A stretch of 64,000 nt of DNA from Malus domestica (GCF_042453785.1 NC_091668.1:2558501-2622500), one strand, 5' to 3'; shown: positions 1-11,997, numbered from the stretch's first letter. Notes: generated by a model from the letters alone, not told the origin. Numbers and translations are program-made.

Positions 1-774
1 CTTTATCCAAAAACCAAATGCAACAATCAAGTTAGAAAATGGTAGCTATGTAACAGGGGAATTTGCCTCTAAGCCTTATCTATGAATTGGGTTTTTCTCT
101 GCATTTCATTTAGGCTTAATGTTTCTGGATTTGGGCTCTACTATATAACTAGTTGTGTTGTGTTGGGCCTTTAAGCCGAAATTGACACCAAATTTGCTAG
201 CCTTAAGCGTCTCTCATGATTATGCTTTTAATTTTCGGACATCAAATCAGAATCATGTGATTCTGAAATAAATGTAAGTATTAAACAATTAAACAAATAA
301 AAGTAAACCCCTACACGGCTAACACAAGCACAAATGTATAGTCACCACTAATACTGATCTGGCACAATAAACAATATATACAACACAGTTATACTAGTAG
401 CCACATCAGTCATCATTGAAAAGCAATACCACATAAAGTCATTGCAATAGAGCGAAGCCACATCAAATCATTATTGATAGACGAGACCACATAGCTCACC
501 ACTCAAATGTGAAGACCAATCTAGCCATCGTAATAGCGCGACCAAAACACTCGCAAGTCAAGGCAAAAACAACTATACTGCTCCTAGAATGAAACCACCG
601 GTCAGCTCATCTCAGTGGAGGACAAGGACCCCTCATGCTAAGGTCAGCTGCAACTACACTGCTCTAGTCAGATTTCGGCTTCCACATGTCAAGCACCCCA
701 AAATCTGGTTGCATAAGGCAACAGAACTGCTAAATCCAATGGCAACTTGCAAGCAGTGGGGCACCTAAATTTAA
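1..774. other. Intergenic, no gene seen
   Basis: I see no open frame of note and no recognisable repeat ends in this stretch. It is moderately AT-rich and ends at the target duplication of the hAT element that follows. Confidence 0.6.
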
Positions 775-782
775 TTCACAAC

Positions 783-1710
783 CAGGGCCGGCTCAGGCCC
801 AGTGCAAGCAGGGCAACCGTCCGGGGCTTAAAAATATTAGGGGCATCAAAATTATTAGGATGGTATATTTATATATGTTTTCATAAGAGTATAAATTTAT
901 AAAAAAACTTGGTTCAATGACACAGAAATTTAAGTAGAACAGGTGGTTTGGTCATTTGAAAATAATGAGAGGTCTTGTTTTTCAAAACACCACATGTGCT
1001 TATTTGCTTTGTAATTTTTATAAATTTCTTTTCATAAGAGTATAAATTTATAAAATTTGGTTAAAGGATCAAGAAGTTTAATTAAAAGCAATGGTTTTTG
1101 TTGTTTAAAATTAACAAGAGGTCCTAAGTTCGAAACGCTATGTGCATTTTTATTTTTTTCAATTTTTACAAATTTTTGTTTGGTTGTTAATTTATTTTTA
1201 GTTACTAGCTAGTAGCTATGTGAGTTGTTATTTTTAAATATTTGTTTCAATTCAAGTCTAATCTTCAACAATGAGTAATACGTAGACCAAATTTTTAGCA
1301 CAAATTTGTAAATTATATGACGTGTTATCAAAATATTTAATTTAATGCCCATTCATTACTAATACATATCAATTAAAGACTCGAAAACATCATTATTTTT
1401 TTAGTCCCATATTGACAATGTTAGTAAATAAGAAAAAACACCTCATGATTTATACAAAAACACTTTCAAAGTTCAAATGGAAAACAAAACTCATCATCTA
1501 TCTACTTATAAGCCCAGAGTTGTTTGGTTTTCTTCTCTCAATACAAAATAAATTAGTCTTTTTGTGTTTCTAAATTATTGAGTTTGAAGTGTTTTTCTAA
1601 GTATAATTTTATCAATGTTTTACGTGTGAAAATAAATAATTTTCTTATATGAAGTTAGGGCACTTTTTTGGACGTCGTCCCGGACCTCAAAAATCTCTGG
1701 ACCGGCCCTG
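783..1710. mobile_element. Non-autonomous hAT DNA transposon
   Basis: The element starts CAGGGCCGGCTC and ends GGACCGGCCCTG, giving inverted ends that share CAGGGCCGG plus a few more bases. It is flanked by a perfect 8-bp direct repeat TTCACAAC (775-782 and 1711-1718), the duplication length of hAT elements. The 928-bp interior is AT-rich with no transposase frame, so it must have been moved in trans. The CAGGGCCGG end is shared by a widespread plant hAT group whose transposases carry a TTF-type zinc finger and a C-terminal dimerisation domain (family knowledge). Confidence 0.88.
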
Positions 1711-1718
1711 TTCACAAC

Positions 1719-2504
1719 GTAGCAGAACCGCAGGACCTGAGCACACTAGTCCTCGCAACGACAAATTCAGTCTTGGAGGAGAGACATAGGGATGAAAGGC
1801 TATGAGGAGAGAGGGAGGACCGCAGGATCTAAACCATGTAAATTTTTTATTTTTTTTTGGAATGGGGAAGATTGATGGTTTGGGAAACTTTATTCATTAG
1901 CTAAAATTAAAGATTATAATAGGATATGTATCAAAGTTGATTCTTTTTTTTTTCTTCTTTTTTTTTACAAATTATAATGTTAATGGGTTAAATTATTAGT
2001 TATTAAGGGGATAAAAATCAGTGAAAATTGAACCCTACCAGAATGTATATACGTGTGCGTCATTACCTTTTACCACTTCAGTAAACCACCATCTGCCATA
2101 TTTTACTATAGAAAATTTTGTATTCAAGTAACACGCATATCCTTTCGCATAATTGGCCTTCGTTATCGCCCTAAGAAAAAAATCAGTCTTCTCGAGCGAT
2201 TGCATCGTTTTCTAGTAGAAGGATGTCACATCCTAATGTCCTATTAGTATACCCATTAATTTTTGGTCAACCAATGAAAATCATGTTTACGCATGCAATG
2301 ACAAAAATAAATTGCTAAGCAATTATACAATAGTCATATAAGAAAAACAATAAATTCCAGAAATCCAATCACTGAGAGCAATTGGTCAATCTGAAACTTA
2401 GAAAAAGATAATTGGTCTTCTATAATGATCAAAGTATTCTTTTCATACTGCATTTGGTTGACCGTTTCAAGTGGAACCTTCACCAACCAAAACAATAAGC
2501 ACAT
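1719..2504. other. Intergenic, no supported gene
   Basis: The stretch is AT-rich with poly-T runs near 1840-1970. A 64-codon open frame at 2053-2247 matches nothing I recognise and has no sign of being a gene. Confidence 0.55.
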
Positions 2505-2507
2505 AAA

Positions 2508-3046
2508 ATATCGACTTATTTTTAGTTACTTTCCTTAAAACTGTATTTTAATCTCATTTTACTCATTTTAACTCAAAAGTTATCATTTTACTCATTAAAA
2601 CTCAAAATTCACTTCACTTTGACTGGTGAACTCTCATTTCTCTCTGAAACTTATAGGTCGTCTCCTAAAACATATGTGAGACACAAAACCCAATAAGATT
2701 ATGCCACATGTGCAATAAATTTGATTATAAATCTCCGTTATGCGTCAACATTCAACAATAAGAAAATATTAAGTTTAAAAGAAATGGAAGAGATGAAAAA
2801 AATTAAAAAAGAAATTGATTAGCCTGGCTGAAGAAATTAACAGATCTAAGGTAATGTGGAACGAATTTTTAGTTTTATAAATATGACTTTCAAGTTTTAG
2901 GAGGCAAACTGCGATCGAAATCGAGTTCTAGGAGGCAAAGTAAAGCGAATTTTGAGTTTCAAGTAGTAAAGTGGCAACTTTTAAGTTACAGAGAGTAAAT
3001 TGAAATTAAAATCGAGTTGCAAGAGATGTAGCTAAAAATAAGTCTA
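2508..3046. mobile_element. Foldback/MITE element with long inverted arms
   Basis: About 110 bp at the left end (from CGACTTATTTTTAG, about 2512-2625) reappear inverted and diverged at the right end (about 2930-3046, ending CTAAAAATAAGTC). The arms line up over their whole length with scattered mismatches. The interior has no coding sequence. I could not define a clear target duplication, so the edges are approximate. Confidence 0.65.
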
Positions 3047-3227
3047 AAACCTCTTATGGTTCAATTAATTAGGGTAGAGAAAAGAAGAAAAATACATAAA
3101 ACCCCAAAATAATAGGGTCAATTTTAAGTACTTACACAATCTTTTGAGAGTCTACAGCCCTCTTCATCAATCATATGTCGATTTTATGCTTGTATATAGA
3201 TTTTTCGTTAACTTTAGCCTAATTTGA

Positions 3228-3585
3228 GTAATGGTCTCTCAACTAAAAATTTGTGGTCATTGGTCTCTTAGCTTATCAAAACGTGCAGCTATGATCATTT
3301 TTGTCAATTTCGTTAGAACTTCTGTCAAAATGAGTCACGTGTCATGTACATGAGACTGAATCAAGGGGCAAATATAGGAAACCACATGAGAAAATTGTAA
3401 CAATAGTCCCTCAACTTTAGTCTTTAACACAATTGTAGCAATGATTTTTTTCAACATGGGTCATTTTGACAGAATTCTGATGGAGTTAACGAAATGACCA
3501 TAATTGCACATTTTGATGAGTTAAGAGACCAACTGTCATAGTTTTTAGTTGAGAGACCATTCTTTCAATTGAGTAAAAGGTAAGA
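3228..3585. mobile_element. MITE with long terminal inverted repeats
   Basis: The left arm (about 3228-3345, containing AATGGTCTCTCAACTAAAAA) is repeated inverted in the right arm (about 3465-3580, containing TTTTTAGTTGAGAGACCATT). Both arms also carry the GTTAACGAAAT/ATTTCGTTA and CTGTCAAAATGA blocks in mirrored order. No open frame. The superfamily is not assigned because the target duplication is unclear. Confidence 0.7.
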
Positions 3586-3951
3586 GATCCCTTCTACTAT
3601 TTCTCATTTACAAAATCCAACAAAAGGGTTTGTTCTCTCCAAATAAAAATTCACATTTCAATTTATTAAGGAAAGATATATCATATTCACAATATTGCTT
3701 ATTTCCATCTTCTATTAAAGGTAAACTCCTAAGCCAACAAAGCTCTTTACTTTGCCAGAGTCGAGATGAACGCCTATAACCTACTAAAATAAAAAAAATT
3801 TACAAAAAGGAAAACCTTATACTTTGTTGGGAAAGCCGGATCACGCCACTCATAAGACATTTCTCTTGTCCAAAAGGTTGCGAGAACTACCATAATCGGA
3901 TAACTCTATCGAAATTTTTGTGCTACAAAGATTACCGTTGACAATACTTTT
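3586..3951. other. 3' flank of the elongase-like gene
   Basis: AT-rich sequence just downstream of the minus-strand stop codon at 3952. It probably holds the 3' UTR and poly(A) region. Nothing else is recognised. Confidence 0.5.
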
Positions 3952-4854
3952 CTACTTTTCTTTAACGAGCAGCTCACGCTTTGACTCCGACCCAGATCCC
4001 AAATGCGTGGCCGGATTCACAACCTCATCAACCGCCGTTGAATTCTTCAAATACTTTTTCACGTAGAATTTCAAGAACTGCAATAGAATCGCGCCGTTGA
4101 GGACGGAGTTGCAGAGCCAAGCTCCGATCCCGTTGCACCCGCCCCCTTTCAAAATGTGCAGGGAAAGCACGCCGACGTGGCAGACCAAGTTGCAGACTAG
4201 TAGCACCACCTGGCAGTTCACCACGAACGGGAAGCACGCCCCGGGGAGCCCAATTCCGGTCCAGAACCGGTAGGCGTAGACGACGGAGTAGAGCAGAGTG
4301 GTGGAGAGTATGGCGAGGACCTGGAACGATTGCGAGTATTCGAGCCAGAGGAACGACATGAAGATGAGGGTAGACTGGTTGAAGAGGTGGAAGAAGGTGA
4401 GGCGGCGGTGGCGGAGGATGGTGAAGAATGTGCGGAGGAGGTGGAGGAACCGGGAGAGGTAGAAGACGTAGGACCAGAAGAAGACGCGGCCGGAAGGGCG
4501 TGTGCCGGGCGGGAAGCAGAAGAGCCACTGGAAGGGGGTGGTCTTGGTGCGCCGCCACAACCAGCGGGTATCGCGAATCTCGGCGACGGAGGAGACGAGG
4601 ATGCCGGTGAAAATGACGGCGGAGATGAGTGCCATGACAAGGCTGTGGACTGCCGGGATTGGGCCGAGCGGGACAGGGCGATCATGGCGGCGGAAGAGTG
4701 TGAGTATGAGGTGGAGGGCGCTGGCGGCGGCGATGTAGGCGGGGATGGCGGTGAAGAGGAAGTACCAAGTGGAGCCCCATAAGTGGGTGGTGCTCCACCG
4801 GAAGTTTACTATGTTTGGGTGCTCCGATAGCAGGTACTTGATGGTTTGCGACAT
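3952..4854 (-). CDS. ELO/GNS1-SUR4 family elongation of fatty acids protein 3-like
   Basis: A single-exon, 300-residue, hydrophobic multi-span membrane protein. It resembles plant ELO-like proteins of the Arabidopsis At4g36830 (HOS3-1-like) type, which sit in the ER and belong to the family of 3-ketoacyl-CoA synthases that elongate very-long-chain acyl-CoAs. Recognisable blocks from the N-terminus are an FRWSTTHLWGSTWYF start region, DTRWLWRR, FSWSY-like FFWSYVFYLSRFLHLLRTFF, FMSFLWLEYSQSFQVL, and GLPGACFPFVVNC. I chose the start at 4854 because homologues begin with a similar IKYxLSEHP segment; an in-frame upstream ATG at 4917 would add 21 residues. The canonical elongase HxxHH box position reads HLFNQ (residues 156-160), so two of the three histidines are absent, which leaves enzymatic activity uncertain. 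The coding region is much more GC-rich than its surroundings, which creates long antisense shadow frames. Confidence 0.85.
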   Translation of the reverse strand: MSQTIKYLLSEHPNIVNFRWSTTHLWGSTWYFLFTAIPAYIAAASALHLILTLFRRHDRPVPLGPIPAVHSLVMALISAVIFTGILVSSVAEIRDTRWLWRRTKTTPFQWLFCFPPGTRPSGRVFFWSYVFYLSRFLHLLRTFFTILRHRRLTFFHLFNQSTLIFMSFLWLEYSQSFQVLAILSTTLLYSVVYAYRFWTGIGLPGACFPFVVNCQVVLLVCNLVCHVGVLSLHILKGGGCNGIGAWLCNSVLNGAILLQFLKFYVKKYLKNSTAVDEVVNPATHLGSGSESKRELLVKEK

Positions 4855-4936
4855 TAGTTGCTTCTCATATGTTCGACGAAATGCTTCAACGAAATGCTTC
4901 GGTGAAAAATAATACAAGATTGGCGGAGATCGGCGG

Positions 4937-4948
4937 GAATATAAAGGG
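4937..4948 (-). promoter_or_regulatory. Possible TATA box of the elongase-like gene
   Basis: On the minus strand a TTTATATT box lies about 85 bp upstream of the chosen ATG, a plausible TATA position for a roughly 55-nt 5' UTR. It also lies upstream of the alternative ATG at 4917, though very close. Position only; no experimental support. Confidence 0.3.
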
Positions 4949-5656
4949 ACCTTATAGAATTACGAGGCTGCGGAAGTTTCTTTCCTTGCGAAAGCCGGTT
5001 TTATTGGTTATAATTTTTGTCGTCGATTGACCAATATTCCAGCACCCAACAATTTATTTATAAATAACAGTGACGTTATCATTTTTGTCCTATTTACCTT
5101 CTCCTAATTACGTATTTCACTCATGATACGTATAAATAAATAAAATACCTAAAAAAGAAAAAAGAAAAAGGAAAAAGGAAAAAGGAAAAACCCTAAAACA
5201 ATAAAACTTAGCAAAAGTGAAACTAACTTTACGTTTCTTCTAACCCTAAAACAATAATGGTTTGTTTACAAATTCGTAATCAGATTGAGGAGCATTAAAT
5301 TTAAGAAGAATTTGATTGAGGATGAAACATAATTAAATTTCTATTAAAGTTGGTTTCTAAACTATCTGGCCTGGGAGGGAAAAAAATATTGATTCCATGT
5401 AAATTGTTTATTAATTCAATTAAATTGAAGTTAAAACTAGTTTGCTTACTAAACTACCCTTGTTATAATAAAGTTTATCTATAAGAAAGTTTTATGTTAT
5501 TTCCATAGCCATTATTTCCACGCCTCCCCTCTCATACTCACTTTTTATTTTTCCACCCCCTTAATTATCCCCATAGCCATTGCCCCATGCTTGGCAAGTT
5601 CTGGTCTAGTGTTGAGCAGACTTGTCGTCGAAGGTGTTCTCGATCCTGGTCCACTA
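4949..5656. other. Promoter-side intergenic region
   Basis: AT-rich DNA upstream of the elongase-like gene, with an A/G-rich run at about 5150-5195. It ends at the 5-bp target duplication of the solo LTR. No gene seen. Confidence 0.5.
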
Positions 5657-5661
5657 CGTAG

Positions 5662-8229
5662 TGACACACCCCGATCCGGAAAGTTCCATTGGACTCCAAA
5701 TCGAGTTGTGTTGGCCGACATCTGGAGGGTGACGAAGCCATAAAGTGTAGTGTAGAAGAAAAAGAATGTGAATAAATTTTAAACCTAAAAGTGCCTAAAC
5801 AAGGGAGTGCACATGTGAGTGGGATTGAACCCTTTTCACACGTGATCATAGAGCATAAGACAGTATAATGAATAGGATGAGGGTTATACCACCGAAAGTA
5901 ACCATCTCCTAAGATTTGCCAGAATCCTTGTAAATACGTAAGCACAACTACTAAACCTGGAGAGGCGAAAAACAAAGTTGAGTGGGTCAGCAAAACAACG
6001 TTTTGTAAAAACCTTTATTTTCGAATATACTAACCCATCGCCGTAAAACAAGTATATTTCTTTAAAACATACTACGTAAGTATGTAAACAATAATACAAC
6101 AGCATTATAACCAGAAATATGCCAAAGTCATGATATATAAATGCCACAGCAATAAAATCATGTGATAATCAAGTATAGCCAAGTGCTCATCCATCTAAGC
6201 TGACACATGAGTTCGAACAGATGATTTCTGACACGAACATGACTGAGTGTAATCAATATGCTCTAGTACTATAATCATGTGAAGATTGGTGCAGAAGCAC
6301 GTCACATACAAGTCGGATTGCCTAATGCAATCTGCCCGACAGACTGGCACCTAACTTGGATCCAAAACGAGCGAACGGTGCGATATGAACATACACGTGA
6401 ACGACTGGCCCTGGGGCAAGTACTAACACCGGTGCAGCAAGATGATCATGTACAAATATGTATGAATGTCATGACAGTAATATCTCAACCATATAACAAC
6501 ATTTATCACAATTAACATCACAATAACAATACTTGGCAATATAAGCGTAAAAGTGAAGTAAATACGCATTTAGGGAAACTATCAATATGTATAGGCATAA
6601 AATAAATTGCCTACTCACAAATACGCAGTCGAAACGAAGCCTCCTAGCCTTGCTTGACCTCGTACGTCCTCGGGATACGTTTCCCTTATATGTGAAATTA
6701 CTTATTAAATTAGTTTAATAACACATACACGGAAACTTAAATAAAACCTCCGTAGATTGCTTAAACATAGGGTTTGAATACATGAAATCAATCTACTCGA
6801 CTTCACGAGCACACACATGTCGACCACACGCTAGCCGGAGGCCGGACGCGCCGCCACAAAGGGCTGCACAACCTACCACGCGCTGCACGCGTCGATGGCA
6901 TGTGGGTGGTCACGCGCCTGCGAGTACGCATGTACTCGCCTTCTTCACGATTCTCTGCAGTTTTTGCAAATTTTTGGGTCAACTTCCCGAGCCCCTAACG
7001 AGCTCGATTCTTAACAAACAACACTTCTACAAAAGCCGAATTAAAGCTAGAAATAAGATTAATCGATCCATATTCACAAAAAGTTCAAATGTGGTCCGTG
7101 TCATCTAGGAATTTGGCCTCAAAGTGGCTAAATGGCCACAGTCAAACTTTTCCTGAATTTTGGGAATTTCTTCCCAACTTTCAAGGTTGCTTTCTAACTC
7201 GATAGTTAACCAAACTCAGTGATTCAAAAGCCATTTTGAAGTTAGGGATATAGAGAATAAGTCTATACCTATTAGGAGTCCAGTCGTGGTCAAGGTTGGC
7301 CGAAAAAACGAGCTGAAAGTGACCAAATGGTCATGGGTCAAATTTTCCAGAAATCAGGGGAAGTCTTTCCCCGTGTGTTTCCTACGTTAAATCGTCCCCC
7401 ATTCACATTTTAAGGTTGGAAACGACATATGAGCTTTAAAATAAGAAGGATGTGAAGGTCTTGGGGCTCACCATGGTCTGAAACGAAAATGAATAATGGT
7501 ACGTCCACTGTTGTTGTAGGTTCCATGGTTGTTGCTCACAGATCTCGTCAAAGGCAACGAGGTTAGTGGCGATTACAGTATTGCTGAACCACCATTCAAT
7601 GTTTGTAGAGAGATGAGGAGTGAGAGACGAAGGGGCACGGTTGCAGGGGTGAACTCGCCTGATTCAATGGCAGCTGGTGATGGCTTGTGTTGCTGCACCT
7701 TCTATGCAGTGCACCTATCTTAGAGAGGGAAAGTTCTCTGATTTACAGAGAATAGAGAGATTGTGAGGGAGTTAAGGGAGAGGGAGAGTACTCAAGAGAG
7801 AGAGAGAGTTTGGTGACATAAATGAGAGATAAGAGGGAGATAAGTGATTGACAAATGGGAAGTGACCCAAGAACGGAGGGAGACACGGGATAGTTGAATC
7901 AAATGAGGCATGTGCCCATATGTCTCACAATACAAAATATTATATTAAAAAATTAATAATAAAGGGAGTAGTTTATCTAGAATAATGAATTAATCAAAAT
8001 ACCCTTGTACTTCGTAAGTCTGTAAAATCTCTACTGTCACTCTTAATTCGATTCTGCTTGCACCTACACGTCCGTATTGTTGAGTACTTCGAGAATACAC
8101 TAAAAGAATGGGTTCTACGTCTCTCTAACCAAAGGTCAAAAAGTCAAAACTTTGCCTCTAGGACATTTTCATCAAATCACGTCTTTTTTTAAATTAATAA
8201 AATTGTAAATGTAGGGACGGGTCGTCACA
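5662..8229 (-). mobile_element. Long solo LTR (2.57 kb) of an LTR retrotransposon
   Basis: Bounded by TG...CA (TGACACACCCCG at the left, GGTCGTCACA at the right) and flanked by a perfect 5-bp duplication CGTAG (5657-5661 and 8230-8234). On the minus strand it begins TGTGACGACCCGTCCC and ends GATCGGGGTGTGTCA. A CT-rich leader-like tract lies at about 7730-7810. I see no pol domains, primer-binding site or second LTR inside, which fits a solo LTR left after LTR-LTR recombination. Orientation is inferred from family resemblance. The superfamily, probably Ty3/gypsy, is uncertain. Confidence 0.75.
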
Positions 8230-8234
8230 CGTAG

Positions 8235-8510
8235 GGTTGGAGTGTAGGCGTCAAATTTTGCGTTGAAAATCCAGAAGAGGAAGTCATTGGGGTGACATGG
8301 CTGGGTGTAAGGATGATTTGGGTTGTTTGGGTGTTGTTCTTGGAGGTGCAAGTCTGGGTTCCGATCGATTTGATGGGGTTGCAGAATAGTAGAGGTGGTG
8401 CTGTCGGGGATTGTGTAGATGAGATTTTGGGGTGCATTACTGGTGCTGTTGGTGGCAAGGTGAGATTTGGCGGAAGGTGGAAGGGGTGTTACTGGGGTTT
8501 CTCAAAAGGG
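8235..8510. other. Short GC-richer segment of unknown origin
   Basis: This stretch is distinctly more G-rich on the plus strand than its neighbours, with open frames of about 75 codons on both strands. I do not recognise a product. Together with 5565-5656 it is the pre-insertion site of the solo LTR and may be a decayed gene fragment. Confidence 0.35.
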
Positions 8511-8649
8511 TAATGCTAGGGAGACAAAAATTGCAAATCAAATGATGTGTCACCAATATGAAACAAGAATGTTAATCAACACTTAAGTAATAATCCAATC
8601 ATCAACAACCACATCATTTGGTTTGCAAATTTGGTATCCCTAATATTAT
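8511..8649. mobile_element. Short MITE
   Basis: The ends are inverted copies: TAATGCTAGGGAGAC at the left and GGTATCCCTAATATTA at the right, with the inner CAAATGATG / CATCATTTG blocks also mirrored. About 139 bp and non-coding. A related element is found at 61686-62013. Confidence 0.65.
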
Positions 8650-8764
8650 CATTTCGAAAAATGTTCAAGGGTAATTTGGATAAAATGGTTTGATTCCTAA
8701 TACCTCATTTATCTCAGAGTCCAATTACCTCCTCTGTTTTCATTCTAGTTTCGTAAACATGTTG

Positions 8765-10330
8765 TAAAATTAGCAAACATGAAACTTCACGTTTCTTCTT
8801 CCACCGTCTTCTCCTTCTCCTTCCTTCGCCTACCTTTTCTCAGTCACCATCTTCCCTATGCCTTATGAGAACACCGTTCACACTACTCTCCCTGTTTTGA
8901 TTATTGGTAAACACTAATCTTTTTTTCTTTTCTTTTTTGTCCTAGAATTTTATTTCTTTTTTGTGACTTTATATGCCGTTTCTTTCATTCTTCATTGTTG
9001 CTGACTTCTGTTTTGTTTGTTTGATCTATAATCGTTTTGAGTATTGTAATTTTGTTGAGTCCGTATTTTTAATCGGCTTCTTAAGCTCCACCATTGCAAG
9101 TAACTATTGCTACTATTATTTTTAAGGAGAAATTAGGTCCACATCCTTCTTTTTGCTACTTCATTAATTAAAATCCTATTCATTTTCAATTTTTGATCAA
9201 GGTCCATAGGTATTAATAACATCATTAATTATTTGAATAATAAAATATTTTTATTTTTAAATATATTTCTTTAGTGTTAAAAATGTTACAATTAGTATAT
9301 TTATATTTATGGCTAAATTTTTTATCATATATTTTTATTTTTAGTTTGTACCTATTTTAATTTGTACCAATTTTTTTTCATTTTTAATTTGTACCCATAT
9401 ATTAGCTTCTTTTTGTGCCCATATTTTTTTAAGTTTTATTTGTATTTGTACCCATGTGTATACCGTCATGTGACATTGTATATTTAATCAATGATAGAAA
9501 AATTACATATGGTATATTTATGTTTTATGCCTAAACTTTGTATCATATATTTATATTTTTAGTTTGTACCCACTTTTATTTTTTTTTTTGAAATTAGTAG
9601 TATTTTATATTTAGTTTTATTTTGTACCCATGTATTAATTTCTTTTAGCGCCTATATTTTTAAAAAATTCATTTGTACTCATAATTTTTTAATCTTTTAT
9701 CTGTACCCTAATTTATTTATAATGTACCCATTCTTCTTTATTAATGTATCACTTTGTTATATGTGAAATGTACCAATTTTTTTTGTAAAATGTACCCATG
9801 TTTTTTAACACTATGGATACATTCTTTTGCCATTTCTTATTTCTTATTTTTACATAGTTTTCATCCATTTATTCAATCAAAATGTTTGAATTTTTTTATT
9901 GTAACTGTTTCTAATAGTATTATAATGAGATATTTTAAATTTATAGGATTATAAATCTCATAAAATATCAAACAATTAATGTCAAAACTATAAAACTATA
10001 AATATTAATTGTAATATAATGAGGTGTACAAAGTCAAGGGACTTTGATCAAACTTTAAATACCATTAAGGTTTTAGTCAAAGAATGTTAAGAATTAGGGA
10101 CCGCATCCAAAATATCCCTTAAACTCGCTGACTATTGAATGTTAGTTGGAAGTCCAGTATTGCTGTAGACTGAATTTAAGCATCCTCAATTGCTTTAGTT
10201 TGTTTTTTTCTTTGAAAACCAAATTATTCTCACCTCCAATTTGCTTGCACTTGCAGAAAAACGACAATGGATGAAGAAGGATAGAGGACGACAGAAGAAG
10301 AAACGTGAAGTTTAACGTTTGCTAGGTTTT
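8765..10330. mobile_element. DNA transposon with about 43-bp TIRs, containing a nested element
   Basis: The left end (8765-8807: AAAATTAGCAAAC then AAACTTCACGTTTCTTCTTC) is repeated inverted at 10287-10330. The interior has no transposase frame. Between the ends lies a second AT-rich element (9124-10119). Flanking duplications are not clear, so the family is unassigned. Confidence 0.55.
9124..10119. mobile_element. AT-rich nested DNA element with TTTGTACCC-type repeats
   Basis: The ends are roughly inverted: AAGGAGAAATTAGGTCC at the left and GGACC...ATATCCCTT at the right. The interior carries many scattered TTTGTACCCAT-like units in poly-T-rich DNA. TTAA occurs at both edges, but I cannot tell whether that is a target duplication. 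No coding potential. Confidence 0.45.
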
Positions 10331-11640
10331 AGGGTTTTTCCTTCTTTTTTTTTTCTTTTCCTTTTTTGTTTTTGTTTTTGTTATTTTAATTGAATGAAAA
10401 TTCATATCATTTTAAATGGTGTGATTGTCTACCTAAGATGTCATCTAATGGTCTACCTAAGATGTCATCTAATGGTACAATTGAATGGTAAGAATAACAT
10501 TTGTAATTTAATTTGTTAATAGAATACACGTGTTATGTGATAAGCGAAAAAAGTAAAAAGGTAAAGGCAAATAAAGAAGATAATTGGCAGACGTTGGATG
10601 TCGATGTCGTGGTCTAGAAGGATTTTTTATTTTCGCATTTGGATTGCCCAATACACTTGGCGTTCTAGAGATAGATAAGGAAAATCATGAATTGACAATA
10701 AGAGCGCTATGATATGCATGCAATGCAACATGATTTACATGAGAAGTTTGACTTTCTTTACCCTTAAATAATTGTTGTTTGAACCATTCTCATTTTTTCG
10801 TGTTAAAAAACGGTTCAACAACACACTTGAATGTAACAAAGTTAGTTTGAACAATTTCTTGTCCTTTTTACATCTAAGTTCGAACATTACTCAATAAAAT
10901 ATTGATATGTGAATCTTTTCAATTGTTATTTCTGTCTCACAAAGACATTTCACCTTTCTTCTGCCCACCATCGAACGATTCACCAGCGGCATGAATCAAA
11001 CTCATGACCTGTCGTGTGAAATGCACATCTAAATTTTTTTCCCAACCACTAAATCATCCCGTGATGATTTTGTTCATCTGTTTTCATAGCATTCTTCATT
11101 AAATATTATAAAGATCACATTTATTTATGTTAATGTGTTTATTTTGGTGTGTTTTACAATTCACCCTTGAACACAAAAATAAGTGATACAAAATGCATGT
11201 TAGAGGAAGATATTTTGCAGAATATACGTCAAATTTATGTGGGCAGCAAATTTGTTAGACATATTAATACGAAGGCGACAACAAATGTCCAAGTGGCCAT
11301 TTTTCTAACCGCATTCTGCATCGTACACTAACGACAAGACATCCTTGGTCGTTGGAAATCTTGTTGTCCACCAGACCTTCTAATCAATGAAGCTTACCTT
11401 AAAACTAAAAGTGGGTGCCCACTTAATAGCGACGAATTTCAGATCTATATTTTACTTAATAAGTTTTGGATTCGATTTTTGCCTTGATTAATCACATGAG
11501 CCATGAAGGTTGAAATGCCTTTGTAAGTTTTTCGGCTTTGAAAAACAGTAGACTGCCGTACCAGAACCAATTTGTCAATTTGCGTTAGTTCTAGAAGGAA
11601 AGCGGCGATGAGGACCGGCAGAGGCGATAAAAACCGGTAC
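10331..11640. other. Intergenic AT-rich region with a 24-bp tandem duplication
   Basis: No gene seen. At 10427-10474 the 24-bp unit GTCTACCTAAGATGTCATCT + AATG occurs twice in tandem. The remainder is AT-rich with short open frames only. Confidence 0.6.
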
Positions 11641-11678
11641 AAATCTATGGTAAAAAATCCAGAACAGATGACGAATTA

Positions 11679-11715
11679 GCCCAAGCCCAAAATATCATGG
11701 GCCTAGTTAGGCCCA
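11679..11715. promoter_or_regulatory. Cluster of site II (TGGGCC/GGCCCA) elements
   Basis: AGCCCAAGCCCA (from 11679), TGGGCC (11698-11703) and AGGCCCA (11709-11715) lie within 40 bp, roughly 0.2 kb upstream of the inferred first exon of the RMA gene. Such TGGGCY elements are common in promoters of broadly expressed plant genes (TCP-type sites). Function here is inferred. Confidence 0.45.
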
Positions 11716-11997
11716 AACACCTCTAATGATTATTCGTTTTTGACACAGTTGACTTAAAATCGGAAATCCATAATCTAATCCAACGGCTAGAATTCGAGGA
11801 GGCACAATCTGCCATCCAGAAGCCGCCAGGTTGGTATGAAAAACAATCTCCAGTCCGGAGATCTCAAGCCGCGTCAAAATTGCACCTCCCACCAAACACC
11901 AAATTCTCTGCACTCTTCCTCCTTCCCGTCAACGGAGATCTCTCGCCGGTGCTCGGATTGATTGGCCTTCGATCCGCCTCACTTCTTATATGTGAAG

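Noticed and set aside
2053-2247. 64-codon frame with basic composition
   Set aside because: No family match, no splice context; short frames of this length are expected by chance.
4330-4782. 150-codon plus-strand open frame, Glu/Gly-rich
   Set aside because: It is the antisense shadow of the GC-rich elongase-like gene, which has clear family blocks on the minus strand; the same holds for the frames at 4028-4558 and 4218-4685.
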